Below are positions 1-6,010 of a stretch of DNA of 7,063 bases, in pieces. The stretch is from Saprospiraceae bacterium (GTDB lineage: Bacteria; Bacteroidota; Bacteroidia; Chitinophagales; Saprospiraceae). Numbering within the stretch: the first letter of the stretch is position 1; the number at the start of each line of letters is the position of its first letter. The notes below the pieces were generated by a model. It saw only the letters and a program-made list of their open reading frames with translations. It ran no database searches and was not told where the DNA came from. A program made the position numbers and the translations under genes. The stretch spans positions 1 through 7,063 of the forward strand of contig JAGQWV010000901.1 in NCBI GenBank assembly GCA_020437045.1, given 5' to 3'.

Positions 1-180
1 CATTGCCGAGTGTACCCCATAATACCGGGCCTCATAACTGCAGGAAGCCACAACACCCCGTTCGGCAACTCCCCCAACGATAACCGGTTTGCCAAACAAG
101 CCTGGATCAAGCAAACGCTGACAGGATACAAAAAAAGTATCTAAGTCAAAGTGTACAATATGACGGTTTCGAAAGTCCAT
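1..180 (-). CDS. dinB: DNA polymerase IV (Y-family), N-terminal part, cut by the window edge
   Basis: The minus strand from the ATG at 180 reads openly to the window edge, giving the first 60 residues. They match the Y-family palm start: HFDLDTFF at residues 10-17, where Asp12 is the expected first metal-binding aspartate and Phe17 the expected steric-gate position. They continue with GKPVIVGG (30-37), RGVVASCSYEAR (41-52) and GVHSAM (55-60), the classic DinB signature. The family performs error-prone translesion synthesis after DNA damage in the cytoplasm. One oddity is that the usual Val-Glu after the FFxS motif is Cys20-Gln21 here. The sequence GGGAAG lies just upstream of the ATG and may act as a ribosome site. 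The gene diverges from an S24 regulator, which suggests damage control. The C-terminal part is outside the window, so its activity cannot be judged. The family call is very secure. Confidence 0.93.
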   Translation of the reverse strand, partial: MDFRNRHIVHFDLDTFFVSCQRLLDPGLFGKPVIVGGVAERGVVASCSYEARYYGVHSAM

Positions 181-266
181 AGTCTTCCCATTTCAAACCC
201 TGTAATTATTTCAATAATTTGCCAGGTCCTTGGCTTAAAAGACACTTAAAATGTAATTTTTAAATT

Positions 267-289
267 ATATAGCGTATTTACTATATTTG
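267..289 (+). promoter_or_regulatory. Putative promoter and operator of the S24 regulator gene
   Basis: TATATTTG at 282-289 is an exact match to the Bacteroidota -7 element TAnnTTTG and would start transcription about 58 nt before the ATG at 354. It overlaps the inverted repeat ATATAG-N8-CTATAT (267-286). That arrangement would suit repression by a dimeric helix-turn-helix protein, most simply the regulator itself. No good TTTG -33 box is seen at the usual distance. The region is AT-rich, so chance matches are possible. Confidence 0.45.
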
Positions 290-306
290 AATCTATTTAT
301 AATACA

Positions 307-314
307 CAAAAATA
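307..314 (-). promoter_or_regulatory. Putative -7 box of the dinB promoter
   Basis: CAAAAATA on the plus strand is TATTTTTG on the minus strand, an exact TAnnTTTG match pointing toward dinB. It implies a leader of about 120 nt. It lies within two AATACAC copies (301-307 and 311-317) spaced 10 bp apart, about one helical turn, which could be part of an operator. No clear -33 element was found. Confidence 0.35.
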
Positions 315-316
315 CA

Positions 317-326
317 CTATTAATAG
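317..326. promoter_or_regulatory. Palindrome CTATTAATAG, possible operator half of the divergent promoter region
   Basis: This is a perfect 10-bp palindrome. Its CTAT/ATAG ends resemble the arms of the inverted repeat at 267-286. It lies upstream of the putative dinB -7 box and downstream of the regulator's own -7 box, so a repressor bound at both sites could control both directions. The link is inferred only from position and the shared CTAT/ATAG ends. Confidence 0.3.
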
Positions 327-353
327 ATAATTGTAAATAATAATCTACTAAAA

Positions 354-1148
354 ATGGATTTTCTAACCAAAAATTTAAAATACTTGCGAAAGCGGATGTC
401 TGTCACCCAAGAGGAGATGGCTACAGAATTGGACTTAAAAAAGTCGACTTACGCCAGCTATGAAAACGAAGAAGGAAATACGCCTCCAGCAAAGACCCTC
501 TATGCCATTGCCAGGAAGTTTGAAGTATCGATGGAAAGTCTCTTTGAAGTGGATTATACGGTCTTAGGCAGTCAGGATACGCTTAAAATATCCGATCGGG
601 AGATCTATTTTCCGGTCAGTGTAGATCTTGACGGCACAGAACTGATAGATGTCGTACCGGCAACATACCAGGCACAAGCAGGATATATCAATGACTACTC
701 CGACCCGGCATACATACGTTCGCTACCAAAGATCAACTGGGACTTAGGCACTTACGAAGGCGGCAGCAAACGCATCTTTCAAATCGCCGGAGACAGTATG
801 CTACCGATACCATCACATTCTTTTATCCTGGGAGTGCGCAAACAATATGAAGAATTGGTCAATGACCAGGCATATATAGTCGTCACGCAACATAATATCT
901 TATTTAAACGGATCAGGAAAGAGGAAGACAGTATTATCCTCATCTCCGACAATTCCTTTTTTCCGCCCCAACAAGTCAAGGCGGATGAAGTACTCCAGTA
1001 TTGGAAAGCCTTAAAAGCCATCATAGATATACCTTCCCGGGCCACGCTATCCGTGTACGACATGCAGGAAACGCTACAGGATACCAATGAAAAGGTCAAT
1101 ATGGTATTAAACCGGTTAGGTTCGTTGACGCCGGGTCAATATAAATAG
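354..1148 (+). CDS. XRE-family helix-turn-helix regulator with S24 (LexA/CI-like) self-cleavage domain
   Basis: This 264-residue protein is built like a phage CI repressor. The N-terminal HTH_3/XRE domain spans about residues 6-66 (VTQEEMATELDLKKSTYASYE is the helix-turn-helix core). A peptidase S24 domain spans about 85-222. The presumed cleavage bond is Ala109-Gly110 in the AQAGY motif, the nucleophile is Ser148 in AGDSM, and the general base is Lys185 in LFKRI. Ser and Lys are 37 residues apart, as in LexA, so the dyad looks intact. A short tail (about 233-264) resembles a coiled coil. The ATG at 354 has an A-rich leader with no Shine-Dalgarno sequence. By family knowledge the protein would be a DNA-damage-responsive repressor cleaved with RecA help; the divergent dinB is its likely target. 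Its stop lies 6 bp from that of the convergent peroxidase gene. The domain call is secure and the target is inferred. Confidence 0.88.
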   Translation: MDFLTKNLKYLRKRMSVTQEEMATELDLKKSTYASYENEEGNTPPAKTLYAIARKFEVSMESLFEVDYTVLGSQDTLKISDREIYFPVSVDLDGTELIDVVPATYQAQAGYINDYSDPAYIRSLPKINWDLGTYEGGSKRIFQIAGDSMLPIPSHSFILGVRKQYEELVNDQAYIVVTQHNILFKRIRKEEDSIILISDNSFFPPQQVKADEVLQYWKALKAIIDIPSRATLSVYDMQETLQDTNEKVNMVLNRLGSLTPGQYK

Positions 1149-1154
1149 CGTATT

Positions 1155-2501
1155 TTATTCGCAACCAATCTCCCGTTTTGAAAGAGGGTCCGCATTCGGG
1201 AAGCAATTGCCAGAGGGTAATGCCGTAGGTTTATATCGTACAACACCCGGATCCTGCAACCCATATTTAAGAAATGCTACCAGATCAGCTTTTTGCTGTT
1301 CCGATAGTCCCAAAGGACGAAAATCAGAAGCAATATGCGAAGCGGGTACGTCCGGATTTTCCGGTACTGCCCGATCGAAATAATCAACCACTTCTTCTAA
1401 TGACTGCTTGCTCGAACCATGGAAGTAAAAAGGCGTGCCTTGTAAATTGTATAAAGTAGGCACCTTAAATTTAAACATATCGGATTCGCGACCGGTAAAT
1501 CCACCCCGCCCCAGATTCTTCTTGGCCAACTCGGGTCCTTCATTAAAGGTCACCAAATCATCAAGATCATTAACGCCCAGCGCAAAAAACTTGACCGCAC
1601 TAAACGCGGGTGAGGTATGACAGGCATTGCAATTACCCTCATTAAAAAACACCATTGCTCCACGCTTCTCTTCATTAGACATCGCAGACATATCTCCTTT
1701 TAGCCACTTCTGAAAAGGGGCTTCCGTGGTGGTGATCGTACGTAAATAGGCAGAAATGGCCAGGCTGACAGCCAGATTTGAATAGCGTTGGTCTTCTGGA
1801 AGATCCGGAAAAGAGGCATCAAATCGCTCTTTGTATCCCAGCGACTCCGCCAGTTGTTCGGTCATCAACATCCGGTGAACCCGGAGTCCTTCAATATTTT
1901 GAGTCTCCAGACCATGATAGCCCAAATGATTCAGTTCTGTTGCTTCATCAAAGACTCCCCAGATATCGGAGACATCTGCATTGGGTCCCACCGACCCAAA
2001 AGATCCATTCCAAAGCGTATTTTCAGCGGAATAAGCTACATTAAGTACATTCAAAGGCCGAATCCCCTGAACATCCATTTGTTTTTCTTCATAAGCATTA
2101 TGCTTTACCCGGCTTTCACCTTTGTATCCGAAACCAAATCCACCTTCTCCGATACCCTGGCGGCGACCTGGTTTAAAGTCCGCTTCCGGCACATGGCAAC
2201 TAGAGCAGGAATAGGATTGCATCCCGGTAAGATTCTGCGGTACGATTCCCAAACCGGTTTCGAAAAATAAGAAAGAGCCTAATTCCACTTTTTCAGGGGT
2301 TAGCGGATTTCTCGGATCCTGAGGCAACGAGGCCAGATCTGTGCTTTGGGCCAGTATAAAATAAGAGAGATTCCGGGTCGGGGATTCTCTGTTTATCGTA
2401 TTGGTCAGATCCAGATCCAATTGCTCACGATCAAAGGTATCTGAGGTACAGGCTAGTATACTAAGGAAAGCGAATAGAGTAAGGATGTTTAGGTTGTTCA
2501 T
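1155..2501 (-). CDS. Di-heme cytochrome-c peroxidase / MauG-family lipoprotein
   Basis: The 448-residue product begins with a lipoprotein signal (hydrophobic 4-17, lipobox LSILAC, acylated Cys18), so it should be a membrane-anchored periplasmic or surface protein. It has two c-type heme sites, CSSCH at 99-103 and CNACH at 291-295, spaced as in the CCP/MauG family. It also carries the conserved FKVPTLYNLQGTPFYFHG block (345-362) and a Leu-Glu-x-Gln segment near 198. The family reduces hydrogen peroxide with electrons from small cytochromes or oxidises protein or organic substrates. The usual Trp-Asp-Gly-Arg segment appears as WNGS (164-167), followed by an extra stretch of about 30 residues, so this is a divergent subfamily. 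Cys433 and Cys447 near the C-terminus may form a disulfide. The ATG at 2501 was chosen because it starts a complete signal peptide. The gene diverges from a heme-protein operon. Confidence 0.88.
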   Translation of the reverse strand: MNNLNILTLFAFLSILACTSDTFDREQLDLDLTNTINRESPTRNLSYFILAQSTDLASLPQDPRNPLTPEKVELGSFLFFETGLGIVPQNLTGMQSYSCSSCHVPEADFKPGRRQGIGEGGFGFGYKGESRVKHNAYEEKQMDVQGIRPLNVLNVAYSAENTLWNGSFGSVGPNADVSDIWGVFDEATELNHLGYHGLETQNIEGLRVHRMLMTEQLAESLGYKERFDASFPDLPEDQRYSNLAVSLAISAYLRTITTTEAPFQKWLKGDMSAMSNEEKRGAMVFFNEGNCNACHTSPAFSAVKFFALGVNDLDDLVTFNEGPELAKKNLGRGGFTGRESDMFKFKVPTLYNLQGTPFYFHGSSKQSLEEVVDYFDRAVPENPDVPASHIASDFRPLGLSEQQKADLVAFLKYGLQDPGVVRYKPTALPSGNCFPNADPLSKREIGCE

Positions 2502-2688
2502 GTGTTCTTGGCATATAATTCGCTCCGAAAATTAGGAAATATTTGACTGTGGGATTAAAAACCTTGAAATATTTTTTCATTCAGAGCCGTGATAATCAAG
2601 TGTTAACGTTTATGGTTAGACTGATTTTAAACTGTTTATTAAGAGTTAAAAAAGTAAACATTACATAAATTATTCCATACAAGAATCG

Positions 2689-2696
2689 TTCCTTTG
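2689..2696 (+). promoter_or_regulatory. Weak promoter candidate for the heme-protein operon
   Basis: TTCCTTTG differs from TAnnTTTG at one position and lies 22 nt before the ATG at 2718, which would give a short leader. The 216-bp divergent spacer (2502-2717) is AT-rich and also has an inverted repeat TGTTTA-N16-TAAACA (2633-2660) of unknown meaning. No convincing promoter was found for the peroxidase direction, where TAATTTTC (complement of 2528-2535) is only a near match. Confidence 0.25.
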
Positions 2697-2717
2697 CGAC
2701 CTGACTCAAAAATCATC

Positions 2718-3065
2718 ATGAGTAGAAAATTTTTTATAGTATCGGGAATATGGATGCTGGGCCTGTCAGTCTGGCGTTGTACTCAAGATCAGGTACCGAT
2801 GCCTGAACCATGTGATGAAGTAAATACCTACAACGGCGCTATACGGGAAATATTACGAAATAAATGCAACACCAGCGGTTGCCACGACGGTGCCAGTGGG
2901 GTGGGCAACTATAACTCTTATAGTGGTGTTAGACGAGTGTTGGAGAGTGGAGAGTTCAGACAAGAGGTGGTAGTTCGGAAGACTATGCCCAAGGATGGTT
3001 TTTTGAGTGAAGAAGAGTTTAACCTATTGAAATGCTGGTCGGAAAATGGATTTCCCGAAAACTAG
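2718..3065 (+). CDS. Small exported putative heme protein with a CX4CH motif
   Basis: This 115-residue protein has an N-terminal hydrophobic export segment (about residues 4-18) followed by Cys21. The cysteine suggests a lipoprotein, but Arg20 before it spoils the lipobox. The core contains AIREILRNKC (41-50) and then CNTSGCHDG, that is Cys50-x4-Cys55-His56: a c-type heme-like site with four rather than two residues between the cysteines. Similar ILxxxC-x4-CHDG small domains occur in Bacteroidota. Met90 in TMPKDG could be a distal ligand, and Cys32 and Cys106 could pair. The start is placed at the ATG at 2718, because an in-frame TTG at 2694 overlaps the likely promoter and adds a charged stretch before the signal. 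It is first in an operon, 14 nt before the beta-barrel gene. Heme attachment is inferred, and electron transfer is the likely role. Confidence 0.72.
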   Translation: MSRKFFIVSGIWMLGLSVWRCTQDQVPMPEPCDEVNTYNGAIREILRNKCNTSGCHDGASGVGNYNSYSGVRRVLESGEFRQEVVVRKTMPKDGFLSEEEFNLLKCWSENGFPEN

Positions 3066-3079
3066 AACATGATACGAAG

Positions 3080-3937
3080 ATGAAAAACATATACTCAAGC
3101 ATCGTATTTCTTTTTGTTTGCAATTTGACTTTGGCTCAACACCAACTACCCATCTTTAAGGATCGGAAGATAATCAATGCCTATTCCAGTGAAACCCTTG
3201 CCAAGGGAATGCTGGATTTTAGAATTGGTCATCGATTTGGTGATATGTTTGGAGAAGATGGAGGCTGGCCTACTTTTTACGGCCTTGAGAATGCCCGCGA
3301 CATTTTAATTGGCTTTGACTACGGCATTAATAATGATCTCCTGGTGGGAATCAACCGGACCAAAGGTGCCGGACCATTACGGATGTTGGTCAACTCTTAT
3401 CTAAAATATAAATTAGCCGGACAGCAGGATATGACCGAAAAACCACTGGCAGTCACTGTAGTGGCAATGAGTTCACTTTCTACCATGCCCCGTAGTGAGG
3501 AGATATCGGCAATCAACAATTTTCCAAAGTTCGCCCATCGATTGACCTATCATTTTCAAATGATGGTAGCCAAGCGATTTAGTGAATTTGTTTCATTACA
3601 GTTTAATGTAGGGTACACCCATCGAAATTTTGTTGATCTCGACGATGTTAATTATGTAGTGAATATTGGTGGCGCCGGACGTTTTCAGTTGAACAGACGT
3701 TTGGCCATTTTATTAGATGCAAATCTACCGACCCGATTCCGGGATGTGGATAAAAAATATAAGGCCCCCTTGGGTATAGGATTGGAGTGGGAAACCGGAG
3801 GAGGCCATGTGTTTCAGATCAATTTTACCAATGCTGGAGGGCTAAGTGAGCCCGACTATCTTTCGTACACCACCTCAGATTGGACCCAAGGGGAATTCAG
3901 ATTAGGATTTACCATCTCCCGTCAATTTAGGATTTGA
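3080..3937 (+). CDS. DUF5777-family outer-membrane beta-barrel protein
   Basis: The 285-residue product begins with a Sec signal peptide, with likely cleavage after Ala19 (TLA/QHQ). The mature part alternates polar and hydrophobic residues as a beta-barrel does. It carries features I associate with DUF5777: HRFGDMF, FYGLENARDILIGFDYGI, and a closing GEFRLGFTISRQFRI, with an aromatic residue near the C-terminus as in outer-membrane proteins. Its biochemical role is not known. It sits between two cytochrome-like genes (14 nt after one, 25 nt before the other), so it may be the outer-membrane component through which or to which they pass electrons; that is inference. The ATG at 3080 was chosen because an upstream in-frame ATG at 3032 would overlap the preceding gene by 34 nt and bury the signal peptide 16 residues in. 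Confidence 0.8.
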   Translation: MKNIYSSIVFLFVCNLTLAQHQLPIFKDRKIINAYSSETLAKGMLDFRIGHRFGDMFGEDGGWPTFYGLENARDILIGFDYGINNDLLVGINRTKGAGPLRMLVNSYLKYKLAGQQDMTEKPLAVTVVAMSSLSTMPRSEEISAINNFPKFAHRLTYHFQMMVAKRFSEFVSLQFNVGYTHRNFVDLDDVNYVVNIGGAGRFQLNRRLAILLDANLPTRFRDVDKKYKAPLGIGLEWETGGGHVFQINFTNAGGLSEPDYLSYTTSDWTQGEFRLGFTISRQFRI

Positions 3938-3962
3938 TACACACTAAATTTAAGAAAACATC

Positions 3963-4997
3963 ATGTTGAAATTATTGACAAGTAGTTTTTTGTTAGTCTT
4001 TGTAATACTTATCTTTTTTGGTTTTGTACCGCGGGAAGAGAAGTTACCTGGCGATTTTTCTGTGTACAAACTCCTGGAAGCATTCGGTGACACGCCACTG
4101 CCTCATAAACCTAATTTTAGCATCGAAGGCACCAGTGCTGAAAGAGGCAGAGAGATTGTGATCAATGGAATGAGCGATCTGGCCGGTAAAAAATCAAGGA
4201 GGCAAAGCAAACACTTTGTGTGCACCTCTTGCCACAATATCGAGCGGGAAGATCCGGATTTGGCACATCCATCCCCGGAAGCACGTCTCAAATATGTCAG
4301 TGAACACGACATGCCCTTTCTTCAGGGAAGTGCTCTCTATGGCATTATAAACCGGAGGTCTTTCTATAACGGAGACTATGATAAAAAATATGGCGATCTG
4401 GTAAAGCCAACCAGACACAACCTTAGAGAGGCTATTCAGCTATGTGCCATTGAATGTTCTCAGGGTCGTAAATTAAAGGATTTTGAGCTGGAATCCATTC
4501 TGGCTTACTTCTGGACTATCGATCTGAAATTAGATGATTTAATCCTTTCGGAACAGGAAAGACAACTGATAGAACATTCTTTTAATACAGGAGAAAAAAA
4601 GCGGGAAGCCATGGACATCTTAAAATCAAAATTCATGGATTATTCTCCCGCCACCTTCCTTGCTCCACCTGAAGACCGAAAGACGGGTGATGGATTAATA
4701 GGTGATGCATCTAATGGTTCGCTAATCTATAAATATAGCTGTCAGCATTGTCATTTTGATAACCGGTATTCATTTTTATTACTTGATAATGAAAGACTTA
4801 CTTTCCAGTATTTACTACATAAGGCCGGCACCTACGATCCACACTCCATATATCAGGTAATCCGCTACGGTACGCCTCCAAAGGGTGGTAAAGAAGCTTA
4901 CATGCCACAATATACCAAAGAGAAAATGTCCGATCAGCAGATGGCTGATTTACGTGCCTACATTGAAGCGGAGGCTAAAGGTGAGAGTCAAATGTAG
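3963..4997 (+). CDS. Exported di-heme cytochrome c
   Basis: This 344-residue protein starts with a strongly hydrophobic segment (residues 3-22). It is either a signal peptide or an uncleaved membrane anchor, since no clear cleavage site follows. Two c-type heme motifs mark two cytochrome domains: CTSCH at 87-91 and CQHCH at 260-264. Met314 in YMPQYT is the probable distal ligand of the second heme. The first domain ends with AIQLCAIECSQGRKL (157-171), then a Glu-rich helix and AYFW. This resembles the Cys-containing segment before the last helix in thiosulfate-dehydrogenase-like and SoxA-like cytochromes, so Cys161 or Cys165 might be a heme ligand; this is speculative. It is the last gene of the operon. 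No terminator hairpin with a T-run is obvious in the 55 bp before the convergent gene. An electron carrier or periplasmic oxidase subunit is most likely. Confidence 0.85.
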   Translation: MLKLLTSSFLLVFVILIFFGFVPREEKLPGDFSVYKLLEAFGDTPLPHKPNFSIEGTSAERGREIVINGMSDLAGKKSRRQSKHFVCTSCHNIEREDPDLAHPSPEARLKYVSEHDMPFLQGSALYGIINRRSFYNGDYDKKYGDLVKPTRHNLREAIQLCAIECSQGRKLKDFELESILAYFWTIDLKLDDLILSEQERQLIEHSFNTGEKKREAMDILKSKFMDYSPATFLAPPEDRKTGDGLIGDASNGSLIYKYSCQHCHFDNRYSFLLLDNERLTFQYLLHKAGTYDPHSIYQVIRYGTPPKGGKEAYMPQYTKEKMSDQQMADLRAYIEAEAKGESQM

Positions 4998-5052
4998 TGA
5001 CGCTGCGATAAACCAGTCAATCTGACAGCAGAATCCGCAATGTCCTAATGGA

Positions 5053-5841
5053 TTAAAATTTGACCAGTGAAGGTTGATCAACATCGGTGAATACAGCTTC
5101 CGGCACGCTGGATAACACCTGCACCAACTTAGGACCTCTCCCATCCGAACGATCTGAAGATAATTTAATCTCACCATAGGTTTGATAGTGATCCCAAGGC
5201 CAAATGGCAGGAGGTTTTTCCTGATCAAAGCTAGCATAATAGGCCCATTGCTTCACTAAATGATCGGCCTGGTCCACCCACACCTTATACATATTATCGG
5301 GAGTATTTCCTACATTCTTAAAAGTGAGTTGAAGGACGTCTGATTTAACTCCGGTTTGTGTCGTATCTTCTTCCATATATTTGAGGGTGACCCCGCTATC
5401 TTTGAGTTTGAATGGCATCACCAGCCAATAACTATCATTAATCCAAATAGCTTCTCCTTTTTTGGTATATAACCTAACTGAATCCGGATCGGTCTGCTCT
5501 TGCCCTTTACGGTAAACTTTTCCCGTATGATCATGGATATTAATAAGATAAACCGTACTGTCCTGGGGTACATCAATACGAACATCTCCAGAAGATTTGT
5601 CCCAGATCAAATAGCGACGGCCATTGAAATTCCACCCTATTACGTTAGTGTCGTCCCAGGCCTTTCTCCCGCCCATGGCTTCCATGACCTGATCTGCAAT
5701 TTGAATAGCCTGAGGATCAGATGCAGCCTGGTTAAATCCATCGGCGGCGGGATTACCAACCATAGGTACTGTTTCGGAAGAGGATTGACAACCGAAAAGG
5801 AAAATCAAAAACAAATTGAAGATCAAAATGGAGACTTTCAC
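5053..5841 (-). CDS. DUF6503-like (LolA-fold-like) lipoprotein of unknown function
   Basis: The 262-residue product has a hydrophobic signal (residues 4-16) and lipobox LFGC, so Cys18 should be lipid-modified and the protein attached to a membrane. After a short linker comes a single domain with a helix (QAIQIADQVMEAMGGRKAW, 44-62), then strands. The conserved-looking block IWINDSYWLVMPFKLKDSG (132-150) resembles the Bacteroidota DUF6503 family, which I associate with a LolA-like ligand-binding fold; no function is established. The start is a GTG at 5841, because no ATG, TTG or other GTG lies between it and the tRNA gene upstream. A longer reading from the ATG at 5931 would run through the tRNA and put the signal peptide 30 residues in. 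It lies 34 nt downstream of tRNA-Leu on the same strand and may share its transcript. Confidence 0.72.
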   Translation of the reverse strand: MKVSILIFNLFLIFLFGCQSSSETVPMVGNPAADGFNQAASDPQAIQIADQVMEAMGGRKAWDDTNVIGWNFNGRRYLIWDKSSGDVRIDVPQDSTVYLINIHDHTGKVYRKGQEQTDPDSVRLYTKKGEAIWINDSYWLVMPFKLKDSGVTLKYMEEDTTQTGVKSDVLQLTFKNVGNTPDNMYKVWVDQADHLVKQWAYYASFDQEKPPAIWPWDHYQTYGEIKLSSDRSDGRGPKLVQVLSSVPEAVFTDVDQPSLVKF

Positions 5842-5875
5842 AGCAAGTATATTTAAGAGAGGAAAGGAGAAAAAG

Positions 5876-5959
5876 TGCCCGAAACAGGAGTCGAACCTGC
5901 ACGCCCGTAAGGACACATGGCCCTCAACCATGCCTGTCTACCAATTCCAGCATTCGGGC
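5876..5959 (-). tRNA. tRNA-Leu (anticodon GAG)
   Basis: This is an 84-nt class II tRNA. The acceptor stem pairs GCCCGAA (5' end, 5959-5953) with TTCGGGC, followed by discriminator A at 5876. The anticodon stem CATGG/CCATG encloses the loop TTGAGGG, so the anticodon is GAG and it reads CUC/CUU leucine codons. The D-loop has TTGGT. A long variable arm, as expected for leucine tRNAs, precedes the T-arm CAGG-TTCGACT-CCTG. The 3' CCA is not encoded (ACT follows) and must be added by a nucleotidyltransferase. A run of T directly follows the gene, but there is no hairpin of its own. Confidence 0.96.
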
Positions 5960-5975
5960 TATAAAATTGGAGATG

Positions 5976-5983
5976 CAAAAGTA
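5976..5983 (-). promoter_or_regulatory. Putative -7 box of the tRNA-Leu promoter
   Basis: CAAAAGTA on the plus strand is TACTTTTG on the minus strand, an exact TAnnTTTG match. Transcription would begin about 7 bp downstream, near 5969, giving a leader of about 10 nt before the tRNA 5' end. That is the spacing expected for a tRNA promoter. A clear -33 element is not seen. Confidence 0.6.
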
Positions 5984-5998
5984 AATAAAAAATGAATA

Positions 5999-6010
5999 TG
6001 GTGATCACCA
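5999..6010. promoter_or_regulatory. 12-bp perfect palindrome TGGTGATCACCA upstream of the tRNA-Leu promoter
   Basis: This palindrome is centred about 36 bp upstream of the predicted tRNA start, where an activator or repressor dimer could bind. One such palindrome is expected by chance in a window this long, so its function is uncertain. Confidence 0.2.

Noticed and set aside
779..1099. Minus-strand open frame inside the S24 regulator, and similar frames inside the peroxidase, cytochrome, lipoprotein and ftsK genes
   Set aside because: They overlap well-supported genes in other frames and contain no recognisable domain, so they are shadows.
269..1155. Exact 11-bp repeat ATAGCGTATTT at 269-279 and 1145-1155 flanking the S24 regulator gene
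   Set aside because: Several 11-bp repeats are expected by chance in a 7-kb window, and the second copy includes the stop codon. It was not treated as an attachment-site pair.
2694..2717. TTG start for the CX4CH protein
   Set aside because: It overlaps the likely promoter element, and the ATG at 2718 starts directly at a proper basic-hydrophobic signal.
3032..3079. Upstream ATG for the DUF5777 protein
   Set aside because: It overlaps the preceding gene by 34 nt and puts a charged 16-residue stretch ahead of a complete signal peptide starting at 3080.
4998..5052. Terminator between the convergent cytochrome and lipoprotein genes
   Set aside because: Only 4-bp stems (such as TCTG-ACAG-CAGA) are present, with no T-run, so no intrinsic terminator is supported.
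5842..5931. N-terminal extension of the lipoprotein from an ATG at 5931
   Set aside because: It translates through the tRNA-Leu gene and would place the lipoprotein signal 30 residues inside the protein. The GTG at 5841 gives a normal signal.
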